DNA of 64,000 nucleotides, taken from NCBI RefSeq assembly GCF_019968905.1, contig NZ_CP079946.1, positions 2,728,001 to 2,792,000 of the forward strand, written 5' to 3'. A model generated the notes under the pieces. That model was not told where the DNA came from. It was given only the letters and a program-made list of their open reading frames with translations, and did not search any database. Both the position numbers and the translations under genes were made by a program. This DNA comes from Corallococcus sp. EGB (GTDB taxonomy: Bacteria > Myxococcota > Myxococcia > Myxococcales > Myxococcaceae). Numbering within the stretch: position 1 is the stretch's first letter; each line of letters begins with the position of its first letter. Shown here one piece after another: positions 1 to 8,900 of this stretch.

Positions 1-2
1 CG

Positions 3-677
3 GCGGCGGTGATCTTCTTTGTGGGGCGGGCGGTGATGCCCGACCTGTCGGAGCCCCGCTCGCGCAGGCTCCAGGTGGTCTCCGCGCCCGCGGGGGCGGA
101 GGTGCGCTGGGACGGCAAGCAGGTCGGGATGACGCCGACGGTGCTGAACGTCGCGCCGGGCGAGGACTCGCACCAGCTGGAGCTGCGCTTCGTGGGGTAC
201 CAGCCGTGGACGACGACCGTGTCGCAGGCCGCCGTGCCGGAGCGCGTGCAGGTGACGCTGGAGCGCCTGCCGCCTCCGGCCCCTCCGCCGGACCCGGTGG
301 TGGACGCGCGGGTGAAGGACAAGGAGGCTCCGCCGGAAGCGCCGGTGCGCAGGCGCAGCACGGTGACGGTGGCCCGGGGCGAATCGCGCGAGGCCGCGGA
401 TTGGATGGCGAGGTCTCCCGACGCGGGCGCGGCCTATACGCTGGGGCAGGAGCTGCTCACGGCGGGCAGCGCGATGCAGGCCGGGGAGAAGTTCTGGAAG
501 TGCCTGGAGCTGAAGGAGTCCGCGGCGGAGTGCCACCTGGGCCTGGGCCGGGTGGGCGTGCTGACGGACCGCGACGCCATGGCCCGTGAGGGATATCAGC
601 GCTATCTGGAGCTGCGGCCGAAAGGCCTCGCGGCCGCGGAAGCGCGTAGGTATCTCCAGGCGAAGGCGGCCCGGTAG
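3..677 (+). CDS. PEGA-domain protein, 3' part of a larger gene
   Basis: The reading frame is open to the left edge of the window, so the true start lies upstream; the GTG at 9 is internal. The visible part begins with the end of a hydrophobic segment (VIFFVG), followed by a PEGA domain (about residues 20-85, with the typical GAEVRWDGKQVGMTP core), a Pro-rich linker, and a C-terminal alpha-helical segment that looks like TPR or TPR-like repeats (YTLGQELLTAGSAMQAGEKF, YQRYLELRPKG). PEGA domains are surface-layer/envelope modules; in myxobacteria they often follow the transmembrane helix of serine/threonine kinases, so this could be the extracytoplasmic end of such a kinase. That identity is inference because the N-terminus is missing. 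Only 12 bases separate it from the next gene. Confidence 0.75.
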   Translation, partial: AAVIFFVGRAVMPDLSEPRSRRLQVVSAPAGAEVRWDGKQVGMTPTVLNVAPGEDSHQLELRFVGYQPWTTTVSQAAVPERVQVTLERLPPPAPPPDPVVDARVKDKEAPPEAPVRRRSTVTVARGESREAADWMARSPDAGAAYTLGQELLTAGSAMQAGEKFWKCLELKESAAECHLGLGRVGVLTDRDAMAREGYQRYLELRPKGLAAAEARRYLQAKAAR

Positions 678-689
678 TCAAAGCGGACG

Positions 690-1472
690 GTGATGTTCCT
701 CTTCCTGTCGAAGGTGTTGGACCTGCTGTTGTCGCCGCTCACCTGGGCGCTGCTCCTGGGGGTGGGTGGCATCGTGCTGCGCCGGTGGAAGCGCCTGTCG
801 GTGGCGTCCCAGCTGGCGGCGGTGGGCGTGTTGTACGCGTTCTCCATCGAGCCCACGGTGGCGCTGCTGACGCGCGTGACGGAGCAGGACGCGGTGAGCA
901 CGTACCGGCCGGACACCGTCTACGACGCGGTCATCCTGCTGGGCGGCGGGCTGGACGCGGCGGCCACGGAGCGCTCGGGGCAGCCGGAGTACAACGCCGC
1001 GCCGGAGCGGATGATGCGCACCTTCGAGCTGCTGCACGACGGCCGCGCACGGCAGGTGCTGATTACCGCGGGCAACCTGGATGCGAGGCCGGAGGCGGTG
1101 GTGGAGGCGAACGTGCTGGCCGCGCAGCTGGAGCACTGGGGCATCGCGCCCGAGCGCATCGTGAAGGAGGGCCGCAGCCGCAACACCCGCGAGAACGCGC
1201 TGGAGTCGGAGCCGCTGGTGCGCGCGCACGGCTGGAAGTCGCTGCTCCTGGTGACCAGCGCCGCGCACCTGCCCCGCGCGGCCGGCTGCTTCGCGGCGGT
1301 GGGGCTGAAGGCGGACACGCTCGCGGTGGACTTCCGCTCCTCGACGCTGCCGCCGGCGAAGATGAGCTGGCAGCCGCGCTCGGGGGCGCTCGCCCAGAGC
1401 ACGGACATGCTGCGCGAGCTGGCGGGACGGCTCGTCTACCGGCTGCGAGGCTGGACCGCGCCCTGGCGGTAG
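690..1472 (+). CDS. ElyC/SanA/YdcF family protein (DUF218)
   Basis: 260 residues. Two N-terminal hydrophobic segments (about residues 2-24 and 35-55) are followed by a DUF218 domain: YDAVILLGGGLD near residue 75, the RAxxLLxxGRARxVLITAG-like region, and a late VTSAAHLPRAAGCF segment. In E. coli, ElyC and SanA of this family affect envelope integrity and lipid-carrier dependent peptidoglycan or enterobacterial common antigen assembly; the biochemical activity of the family is not firmly established. The start is GTG at 690 or the directly following ATG at 693; no strong Shine-Dalgarno decides this. It follows the PEGA gene by 12 bases, so the two may be co-transcribed, and it converges on the 5'-nucleotidase with only 8 bases between stops. 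Confidence 0.85.
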   Translation: MMFLFLSKVLDLLLSPLTWALLLGVGGIVLRRWKRLSVASQLAAVGVLYAFSIEPTVALLTRVTEQDAVSTYRPDTVYDAVILLGGGLDAAATERSGQPEYNAAPERMMRTFELLHDGRARQVLITAGNLDARPEAVVEANVLAAQLEHWGIAPERIVKEGRSRNTRENALESEPLVRAHGWKSLLLVTSAAHLPRAAGCFAAVGLKADTLAVDFRSSTLPPAKMSWQPRSGALAQSTDMLRELAGRLVYRLRGWTAPWR

Positions 1473-1480
1473 GTCGCGCG

Positions 1481-3073
1481 CTACTTCATCCTCGGAGGCG
1501 CGCGCGGGCCGCCCGGCGGCGCACCCAGCACCGTGATGCGGCCCTGGGGCTTCGCGCGGGGGGCGGGCTTGCCGGTGCGGAATGCGTCGCTGAGCGCGTC
1601 CCACGGCGACGGGTGCTCCTTGCTGGGGGGCAGCAAGGGGAGGTCCTTGAGCATCGCGTAGCCGTCATTGCCCTGCGCCACGAAGCTGAAGGTGGCCAGC
1701 CGGTACGTCGCCGCGTCATCCAGCGGCTTGCCCTTCACCTCCACCTTCGTCACCCGCGCGCCCGGCGCCTTGCGCAGGTCGAAGGTGAAGCGCAGGCCGG
1801 ACACCTGCGGAAAGCGGCCGGGCGGCTTGCCATCCGGGCTGTTCAGGCTGACGCCGTTCTCCAGCGCCGCGCGCAGCGTCGCCCCCGTGACCTCCAGGGT
1901 GACCAGCTCGTTGCGGTAGGGCATGAGCGAGTACAGCTCGCGCCGGGTCATGATGCCCGCGGGCAGCACCCGGTCCGCGCGGATGGCGCCCCCGTTCACG
2001 AGCGCCACGTCCGCGCCCGTCGCCTCGCGGAACGCATCCGCCAGGAACGAGCCCAGGTTCGTCTCGGCCACCCGGTTCTGCGCGCTGCGCGCATCCAGCG
2101 CCACCGGCGAGCGGCCGATGCGCTCCGCCAGCGTGGCCAGGAGCGGCGCGTAGGGCCTCATCCGCTCATCGAACGCCGGGTCGTTCGGCGTCTTCGCGGT
2201 GATGGGAATCACCTTCCACGCGAGCTTCTTCACCGCGCCCGTCTTCGCGTCCAGGTCCAGCGTGACGCGGCCCAGGTCGATGGCGTCCTCGTCCAGCTTG
2301 AAGATGGGCGTACCCGCGACGGTCTCCTGCACGCGGTCGTGGTCATGCCCGCCGATGATGAGGTCCACGCGCACGCACCTCGCCAGCTCCCGGTCCTGCT
2401 CCACCGCCAGGTGCGTGAGCCCCATCACGAACTGCGCGCCCGCGGCCCGCAGCTCATCCACGGAGCGCTTCGCGGCCTCGCAGAACGGCGTGATGCGCGT
2501 GTCCTTGCCCGGCCTGGAAGAGGTCTGCGTCTCCGGCAGCACCACGCCGAAGATGCCCACCTTCACGCCGCCCACGTCGCGGAGGTCCCAGGCCTTGAGC
2601 CCTTCGAACACCTGCCCCGACTTCACGCTCATCACGTTGGCGCCCAGCCACGGGAAGCGCGACTGCTGGATGCGCGCGCGCAGCACGTCGTCCCCGAAGT
2701 CGAACTCGTGGTTGCCCACCGTGGAGTAGTCCAGGCCGAGCGCGTTCCACGCGTCGATCATCTGCCTGCCCTTGAGCGCCTCGCCCGCCACCTCCGCGGA
2801 GGACTCCACCGAAGGCGAAATCGTGTCACCCGCCAGCAGCGTGAGGACGTGCGGCGACTCCTTCAGCGCCTGCTGCCGGAGCGTGGCCACGCGCGACAGC
2901 CCGCCCCGGTTCTGGGACGTGGGCTGGAATTGATAGACGTCGTTGAGGTGGAGGATCGTGAGGCGGACGGTGTCGGCGGGAGGCGTCGGCTCGGCGGCCC
3001 CGGCGGAACGGGTGGCCAGCACCAGCGCGAGCGTCAGCAGCGCGGCCCAGGTGCTCACGGTCTTCTTCATCAT
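1481..3073 (-). CDS. Exported 5'-nucleotidase / bifunctional metallophosphatase (UshA family)
   Basis: 530 residues from ATG 3073 (a second ATG follows at 3070). The open frame extends further upstream, but the N-terminus from 3073 is a clean Sec signal peptide (MMKKTVSTWAALLTLALVLA, then ...AGA-AEP). The metallophosphatase domain shows LTILHLNDVYQ, the GDTISPS metal site, VGNHEFDFG, GLTHLAVEQD and GGHDHD. The C-terminal 5'-nucleotidase domain carries the LGSFLADAFREATGADVALVNGG motif and a late GNDGY. The family hydrolyses nucleoside monophosphates, 2',3'-cyclic nucleotides or UDP-sugars in the periplasm. The gene is probably monocistronic. A paralogue with a lipoprotein signal lies at 40312-42108. 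Confidence 0.92.
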   Translation of the reverse strand: MMKKTVSTWAALLTLALVLATRSAGAAEPTPPADTVRLTILHLNDVYQFQPTSQNRGGLSRVATLRQQALKESPHVLTLLAGDTISPSVESSAEVAGEALKGRQMIDAWNALGLDYSTVGNHEFDFGDDVLRARIQQSRFPWLGANVMSVKSGQVFEGLKAWDLRDVGGVKVGIFGVVLPETQTSSRPGKDTRITPFCEAAKRSVDELRAAGAQFVMGLTHLAVEQDRELARCVRVDLIIGGHDHDRVQETVAGTPIFKLDEDAIDLGRVTLDLDAKTGAVKKLAWKVIPITAKTPNDPAFDERMRPYAPLLATLAERIGRSPVALDARSAQNRVAETNLGSFLADAFREATGADVALVNGGAIRADRVLPAGIMTRRELYSLMPYRNELVTLEVTGATLRAALENGVSLNSPDGKPPGRFPQVSGLRFTFDLRKAPGARVTKVEVKGKPLDDAATYRLATFSFVAQGNDGYAMLKDLPLLPPSKEHPSPWDALSDAFRTGKPAPRAKPQGRITVLGAPPGGPRAPPRMK

Positions 3074-3239
3074 CGGACAGTCGTTCTCTTGCGGAGGGGC
3101 ACGGGGGAGAAACACCAGCCGTCTCGGCCTAGCGCACTCGGCGCATGAAGGCGAGCGGACCGAACATTTCGCAACGCGCAATGCCCAAGCCCCTCTTCCC
3201 GGAGGATGAAGGGCTTGCTGCCCGCCGTGCGCTCCGCCC

Positions 3240-3986
3240 TCAGACGGTGTAGCGCCGGCCCTGCACCAGCGGCTCGATGACGCTGCCGCTCACGTCGAAC
3301 AGGTCCGGGTAGTGGATGAGGCGCATCTTCGCGCGGGTGGCCTCCGGCAGGGCCGCCAGCTTCTCGTAGGGCGTGTGCACGCCGTAGTTCGTCTCGTGGA
3401 TGACCAGGTCCGCCTCGGACAGCCAGGAGATGAGGCCTTCATCGAACGCGGTGTCCGCGCTGTAGCCCAGGCACCGGCCTCCGGCGCGGATGCGGAACGC
3501 GGTGGTGGGCACGTGGTGATAGGTGAAGCGGCACTCGATTTCGAACGGGCCATGGCGCACCGAGCGCTCCAGGTGCAGCGGCGTGTGCGTGAAGTAGTCC
3601 TCGAAGTGCTTGGGATTGGGGCCCGCGCCGTGCTGCTCGATGAGGCACTCCATGCCGGCGGCGAGGTGTCCCTCCCAGAGGCGGCGCGTGACGCTCGGGT
3701 GCGCGAGCAGCTCCATCTTCCGCTTCAGCACGAAGAAGGAGAAGTACGCCAGGCCCTCCAGGCCGGAGGCGTGGTCCGCGTGCAGGTGCGTGAGGGCCAC
3801 GGCGCTGACGCGGTCCACGTCCAGGTGCATGCCGGTGGACTCGGATGCCTCGCGCATCATCTTGCGGATGGGGTGCGGGCAGTCGAGGAGCAGCACCTGG
3901 TCCTCCGCCTCCACCGCCAGGCATGACGAGTAGTAGAGCGCGGAGAAGGCGTCACCGACGCCCAGGGGAGTGAACGACAGGCTCAT
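3240..3986 (-). CDS. MBL-fold metal-dependent hydrolase (RNase Z-like)
   Basis: 248 residues from ATG 3986; the longer open frame upstream (to 4049) overlaps coaD and lacks conserved features. The metallo-beta-lactamase core is clear: LLLDCPHPI strand, THLHADHASG (the HxHxDH zinc motif), a later ADTAFDEG with the bridging Asp, and IHETNYG with the final zinc-binding His. The layout with a short C-terminus resembles the RNase Z/PhnP branch of the superfamily, but the substrate cannot be read from sequence. Its ATG overlaps the coaD TGA by four bases (ATGA), so it is translationally coupled and is the third gene of the tetR-coaD operon. Confidence 0.88.
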   Translation of the reverse strand: MSLSFTPLGVGDAFSALYYSSCLAVEAEDQVLLLDCPHPIRKMMREASESTGMHLDVDRVSAVALTHLHADHASGLEGLAYFSFFVLKRKMELLAHPSVTRRLWEGHLAAGMECLIEQHGAGPNPKHFEDYFTHTPLHLERSVRHGPFEIECRFTYHHVPTTAFRIRAGGRCLGYSADTAFDEGLISWLSEADLVIHETNYGVHTPYEKLAALPEATRAKMRLIHYPDLFDVSGSVIEPLVQGRRYTV

Positions 3987-4483
3987 GGATGGCTCCGGAG
4001 GGACGAGGCCAGCCGCTCGCGCAGCTTCGCGGCGACGGCGGGCGGGCAATAGGCGGACACGTCCTCGCCGCGGGTGAGGCGCTCCTTGAGGGCGCTGCTG
4101 GACACCTCGGCGAGGTGCGCCTCCGCGGGGAGGAAGAGGGTGGACAGCTCCGGCGCGAGCGCGCGGTTCATCTGCGCCAGCTCCGTCTCGAACTGCGCAT
4201 CGGTGGCGCCGCGCACGCCGCGCAGCAGGACGCTCGCGCCAATCTCCCGCGCCAGCTCCACGATGAGCCCCTCGGTGAAGGTGACGGAGACGTTGGGGTG
4301 CTTCGCCACGGCCTCCCGGACGAGCGCCACGCGCTCATCCGCGGTGAGCAGCGTGCGCTTGTTCGGGTTGACCGCGACCACCACGACGACGTGGCTGAAG
4401 AGTCGCGCCGCCTGTCTCACCACCGACAGGTGTCCCGCCGTCACGGGGTCGAAGCTGCCTGCGTAGAGGGCGATGGTCATCAC
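3983..4483 (-). CDS. coaD: Phosphopantetheine adenylyltransferase
   Basis: About 165 residues, the normal size for CoaD. It transfers AMP from ATP to 4'-phosphopantetheine, the penultimate step of coenzyme A synthesis, in the cytoplasm. Visible signatures are the nucleotidyltransferase motif YAGSFDPVTAGH near the N-terminus, the RGVRGATDAQFETELAQMN substrate-binding block and the VSSSALKERL motif (the ISSTxVRE-like ATP site). The start is GTG 4483 or the adjoining ATG 4480; both overlap the tetR stop (GTGATGA), which means coupling to the upstream regulator. The downstream gene overlaps by four bases. An essential enzyme sitting behind a TetR-type regulator is unusual. Confidence 0.96.
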   Translation of the reverse strand: MMTIALYAGSFDPVTAGHLSVVRQAARLFSHVVVVVAVNPNKRTLLTADERVALVREAVAKHPNVSVTFTEGLIVELAREIGASVLLRGVRGATDAQFETELAQMNRALAPELSTLFLPAEAHLAEVSSSALKERLTRGEDVSAYCPPAVAAKLRERLASSLRSHP

Positions 4484-5097
4484 GACACCTCACGGTCCAA
4501 CGGAGAAGTCGCCGCGTCCAACAGCCCCGCCACCATGCGCTTCACGGTGCCCGCCGCGGAGCCCGCGGGCACGAGTCCGGGCGCGCTCGCGGAGAGGACG
4601 AAGTAGCCCTGGATGGCGGCGAACAGCCCCGCGGCCAGCGGGCGCGCGCGGCGCCTGCCCACCACCGCCGCGACCAGCGCCTCCAGTTGCTCCAGGTCCG
4701 CGCGCACCACCTCCTCGTAGGCGACGCGCACCTCCGGCTGCCGGATGGCCTCCGCGCTGATGGTGACCCAGCCCGCCACCGCTGCCACGTCCGCGTCCGG
4801 CCCGGTGGCGAGGAACGCGTCCACGAACGCCTCCACCCGCCCGCGAGCGTCGTCCGCCGGAATCCTCGCCACGCGCGTGCTGAAGCGCTGCCGCGCGCGC
4901 GACGCCAGCGAGCGCACCAGGGTCAGGAGGATCTCCTGCTTGTCCTCGAAGTGGTAGTGCACCAGCCCCGCGCTCAGGCCCGCGGCACGGGCGATCTCCG
5001 CCACCGACGCGCCCTCGTAACCGCGCTCGGCCATGGCCTTGAGCAGCCCGGCGACAATCTGTTCTCGGCGCGCTTCGGTGTTGGACGGTCGGGGCAT
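4480..5097 (-). CDS. TetR/AcrR family transcriptional regulator
   Basis: 205 residues. The N-terminal helix-turn-helix is typical (ASVAEIARAAGLSAGLVHYHFEDKQEIL, about residues 30-58), closest in style to BetI-type regulators. The C-terminal ligand-binding domain is helical and includes a final amphipathic segment (LFAAIQGYFVLSASAPGLV). A 30-base near-perfect palindrome begins 11 bases upstream of the start (5109-5138), so autoregulation is very likely. It is the first gene of an operon with coaD and an MBL hydrolase, joined by overlaps. The ligand is unknown; a CoA-related or acyl-CoA ligand would fit the neighbour, but that is speculation. Confidence 0.93.
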   Translation of the reverse strand: MPRPSNTEARREQIVAGLLKAMAERGYEGASVAEIARAAGLSAGLVHYHFEDKQEILLTLVRSLASRARQRFSTRVARIPADDARGRVEAFVDAFLATGPDADVAAVAGWVTISAEAIRQPEVRVAYEEVVRADLEQLEALVAAVVGRRRARPLAAGLFAAIQGYFVLSASAPGLVPAGSAAGTVKRMVAGLLDAATSPLDREVS

Positions 5098-5108
5098 GGC
5101 GCGGATTT

Positions 5109-5138
5109 GTTTATAGGTTGTGTGACCAACTTATAAAC
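5109..5138. promoter_or_regulatory. Probable TetR operator (imperfect palindrome)
   Basis: Left arm GTTTATAGGTTG (5109-5120) and right arm CAACTTATAAAC (5127-5138) match at 11 of 12 positions as an inverted repeat around a six-base spacer. The element is strikingly AT-rich in a 70 % GC background and lies 11 bases upstream of the TetR start codon. This size and position are typical for autoregulatory TetR-family operators. Confidence 0.82.
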
Positions 5139-5194
5139 AGGGCCCGCGCGGGCGTCAACCGGACGTGGGGCCGGTGACGCCGGGTGATGGGTTT

Positions 5195-5731
5195 TTAGTA
5201 GCGGAGGAGGGACGTCACCTTGTCCGGCCCCAGCCGCTTCGCGCCCTCGAGGAAGTCGAGCGTGATGAGGAAGCTGAAGCCGACAATCTGCCCGCCCAGC
5301 CGGCCGATGAGCCGCGCCGTGGCGTCGGCGGTACCGCCGGTGGCGAGCACGTCATCCACCACCAGGACGCGCTCGTCCTTGAGGATGGCGTCCTCATGCA
5401 TCTCCACGCCGTCCGCGCCGTACTCCAGCGAATAGCGCTCCACGATGCGCTTGTGCGGGAGCTTGCCGGGCTTGCGGGCGGGGACGAAGCCTGCCTCCAG
5501 CGCCAGCGCGATGGGCGCGCCCAGGAGGAAGCCGCGCGACTCCACGCCCACCACCTTGGTGATGTGCTGGCCCCGGAAGGGAGCGGCCATGGCGTTGACC
5601 ACCCGGCCGTAGAGGCGCGGGTTGGCCAGCATGGGGGTGATGTCCTTGAAGACGATGCCGGGCTTGGGGAAGTCCGGCACATCTCGCAGGGCGGCCTGGA
5701 GGTCGGAGACGAGCGTGGGGTCGAGGGACAT
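5195..5731 (-). CDS. apt: Adenine phosphoribosyltransferase
   Basis: 178 residues, normal length. Converts adenine and PRPP to AMP and pyrophosphate in purine salvage. The PRPP-binding loop [14 protein letters not shown] is at residues 122-135, the [13 protein letters not shown] block at 63-75, and the flexible-loop region [17 protein letters not shown] at 89-105. ATG 5731 is preceded by a GGAG sequence. It is transcribed alone, away from the SNF2 helicase gene, across a 263-base divergent spacer that holds a cluster of palindromes. Confidence 0.97.
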   Translation of the reverse strand: MSLDPTLVSDLQAALRDVPDFPKPGIVFKDITPMLANPRLYGRVVNAMAAPFRGQHITKVVGVESRGFLLGAPIALALEAGFVPARKPGKLPHKRIVERYSLEYGADGVEMHEDAILKDERVLVVDDVLATGGTADATARLIGRLGGQIVGFSFLITLDFLEGAKRLGPDKVTSLLRY

Positions 5732-5789
5732 GGGGGGCTCCGAAGGGGCGGCGGCGTTTTTCAGCCCGGTGGATGACGCTGGAGGTGGA

Positions 5790-5817
5790 CCTGGGACCCA
5801 GGGTACCCGGCCCGGGT
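5790..5817. repeat. Three contiguous palindromes in the apt/helicase spacer
   Basis: CCTGGGACCCAGG (5790-5802), GGGTACCC (5801-5808) and ACCCGGCCCGGGT (5805-5817) are each perfect palindromes, two with a single central base, and they overlap or abut. The block lies about 60 bases upstream of apt and 180 bases upstream of the helicase start. It could be a compact protein-binding site; no function is visible. The rest of the 5732-5994 spacer shows nothing recognisable. Confidence 0.5.
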
Positions 5818-5994
5818 GACAGCCGGCCTGCCGGGCTCCCGGACGGAAAGTCCCTGGGGCAACGGCCGGAAAGTGGGCGGAGGGGGACGAGAGCCGGGCA
5901 TGGCGGACGTTGATGATCTCACAGCTTCGCGCCGCCCGGCCGCCTCGGCTGGCGGACGCCGTAATTTTTTCCCGCGCGCAGGGAGCCCCTCACT

Positions 5995-8900
5995 GTGTTA
6001 AGCGAGGCGGTTCCCCCCGACCAGGAGTCTGGGGCCTTGCAAGCCGTGCAAACCACCGCTGACACCCGAGACCCTCTCTCCCCCCAGGACGGACTCTGGC
6101 TCCGCGCCCTCAAGGCCGAGGTCCAGCCCGCCACGTTCAAGAAAGGCCGCGAGGTGGCCGAAGGCCGCCGCGTCTTCGGCCTCACGCGTGAACCCGAACG
6201 CATCCGCGCGCAGGTCGCGGGTCCGTCCGGCGAGCGCTACGAAGTGGCCCTGATTCCGGGAGAGGGAAAAGTTGTTTCCTCCTGCACCTGCCCGGTCTGG
6301 AATACCCAGGGCCCGCATTGCGAGCACGTGGTCGCCGTGGCGCTCATCTACGCGGCCCGCTTCCGGCCGCCGCCCCCGCCGCAGAAGGCCGCGCCGCCGC
6401 CTCCGCCGCCCGAACCGGAGGACGCCCCCCCGGACGACGAGGAGGAGGTTCCTCCCGCCGCGATGGGACCGGATGGCGTCAGCCTGCCCGCGCTCGCGAA
6501 GGTGGAGAGCTGGCTGGGCCTGTCGTCGCTGCCCGACTACGAATTCCTCTACCGGCTCACCCCGGCGAGCTCCGGCCCGGGCGGTGTCAACAACCGCCAC
6601 TGGGTCGTGGACGTGCGCCGTCAGGACGCGCAGACCAAGGGCCCCGTGCACGTGAAGCGCCTGCTCCAGGCGGGCAGCCGCATCGCGCCCGCGGACGAGC
6701 GCATCTTCATGGTGCTGTCGCGCCACGAGCACCGCTACGACTCGCGCATCGTCCTGTCCGACGAGGACCTCTGCGAGGTGCTGGAGCTCTTGCGCCAGCG
6801 CCGGGTCATCTACCGGGGCACGCCGCTCGTCTACATGGACCAGCCCGTGCGGCCGCAGATCCACCTGGAGTCGCGTCCGGACGGAGCCACCGCGCAGATT
6901 GAGTTGCTGTTCCCGGACGGCGTGGGCTACCCGCTCAAGGACGTCATCGTGCTGGCGGGCCGCCGCACCTACGTCATCCAGGCGCAGAACCTCCACGCGG
7001 TGGAGCCGGACTTCCCGCCGCGGCTGCTGCGCAAGTGGCTCCTGGAGCCGTCCATGTCGTTCCCGTCCGGGCAACTGGACCGGGTGCTGACGTTCTTCGC
7101 CGCGCACCTGCCGCGCTTCCGCATGTCGCTGAAGGCGGACGACATCGAGGTCGACGAGACGGTGGAGCCGCGCTTCGTCCTCACGCTGGAGGGCGCCGCC
7201 GAGCGCGTGAAGGTGCAGCTGGCCGCGCGCTACGGCCAGACGACGGTGGCGGTGTCCCCCACGGCCACGCACCTGGGCTACGCCAGCGGCGTGGGCGACG
7301 ACGCGCGCAAGCTGTACCGCCGCCGCGACGAGGTGGAGCGCGCCGCGGGCAAGCTGCTGCTCGACCTGGGGCTTCGCTATGACCCGGGCGCGCAGGCGTT
7401 CGACGCGACCGGCGACGTGGCCCTGGAGTTCTGGGCGCGTGGCCTGGCCAGCCTCCCGGCCGAGTGGGAGCGCTACGGCGTGCAGGCGCCCAAGGTGCGG
7501 CTGCGCCCGAAGCTCAAGCCGCGCATCCGCGTGGGCATGAGCGGCGTGCAGTGGTTCGACCTGGACGCGGAGTTCGTCACCGACGACCAGGCCGTGGACC
7601 TGGGCGCCGTGCGCATGTGGCTGGACTCGGGCCGCAAGTTCGTGCCGCTCAAGGACGGCTCCTTCGCGGAGGCGGACGTCGCGGAGATCAAGCGCGTGGC
7701 GGACCTGCTGGAGGAGGCCGGCGCCATGCCGGGCCGCACGCGCACGCGCCTGCCCCTGCACCAGGCGGTGGCGCTGGACCTGCTCGCGGACCTGGGCGAG
7801 TTCACCGAGGTGGAGGCCAAGGCCCGCCAGGCCATGCTCTCCCTGCGCGAGTCCTCCGGCGTGCCGAAGGTGGGCGTGCCGGAAGGCCTGCAGGCCACGC
7901 TGCGCCACTATCAGGAGGCGGGCCTGTCCTGGCTCTGGTTCCTCCGGCGCCACGGGCTGTCCGGCATCCTCGCGGACGACATGGGCTTGGGAAAGACCAT
8001 CCAGTCCCTGAGCCTCATGCAGAAGGTGGCCAACGACGAGGGCCGCAAGCCGTCGCTGGTGGTCGCGCCCACGAGCGTGCTCGCCAACTGGGAGCGCGAA
8101 GCCGAGCGCTTCACGCCGGGCCTCAAGGCCATGGTGTGGCACGGCCAGGACCGCCGCGAGCGCGCGGAGGACCTGAAGGACATGGACCTGGTGCTCACGT
8201 CGTACGCGCTGGTGCGCCGCGACCTGGAGCAGCTGTCCCAGGTGGGCTTCCGCTACGTCATCCTGGACGAGGCGCAGAACATCAAGAACGCGGACAGCGC
8301 CACCGCGCAGGCGTGCAAGTCGCTGCCCAGCGAGACGCGCCTGGCGCTCACCGGTACGCCGCTGGAGAACCGGCTGTCGGAGCTCTGGAGCATCTTCGAC
8401 TTCCTCATGCCCGGCTTCCTGGGCAGCGCGGAGGGCTTCAGCGACCGCTACGAGCAGCCCATCCAGGTGGCCAACGACGCGTCCGCCAAGGACCGCCTGC
8501 GCCGCCGCATCCAGCCCTTCATCATGCGCCGCCTCAAGACGGAGGTGGCCAAGGACCTGCCGCCGAAGACGGAGAGCGTCGCGTGGTGCGAGATGGAGCC
8601 CGGCCAGGCCGCGCTCTACCGCGAGGTGCTGGAGGAGAGCCGCCGCAAGGTGAACGAGTCCATCGAGAAGGTGGGCTTCAAGCGCAGCCGCGTGTCCATC
8701 CTCGCCGCGCTGATGCGCCTGCGTCAGGTGTGCTGCGATCCGCGCCTGCTCAAGATGCCGCCCGGCACGCTCCTGCCGTCCAGCGCGAAGCTGGAGCGCT
8801 TCATGCAACTGGTGGACGACCTGGTGTCCGAGGGCCACCGCGCCCTCGTCTTCAGCCAGTTCACGGAGATGCTGGAGCTGCTCAAGCAGGAGGCGGAGAA

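Noticed and set aside
785-3148. 787-codon plus-strand frame across the DUF218 and 5'-nucleotidase genes
   Set aside because: It crosses two real genes in the wrong frame or strand and has low-complexity composition.
3186-3215. Possible terminator AAGCCC...GGGCTT after the MBL gene
   Set aside because: Only six clear outer pairs, a long loop and no T-run; too weak to list as a feature.
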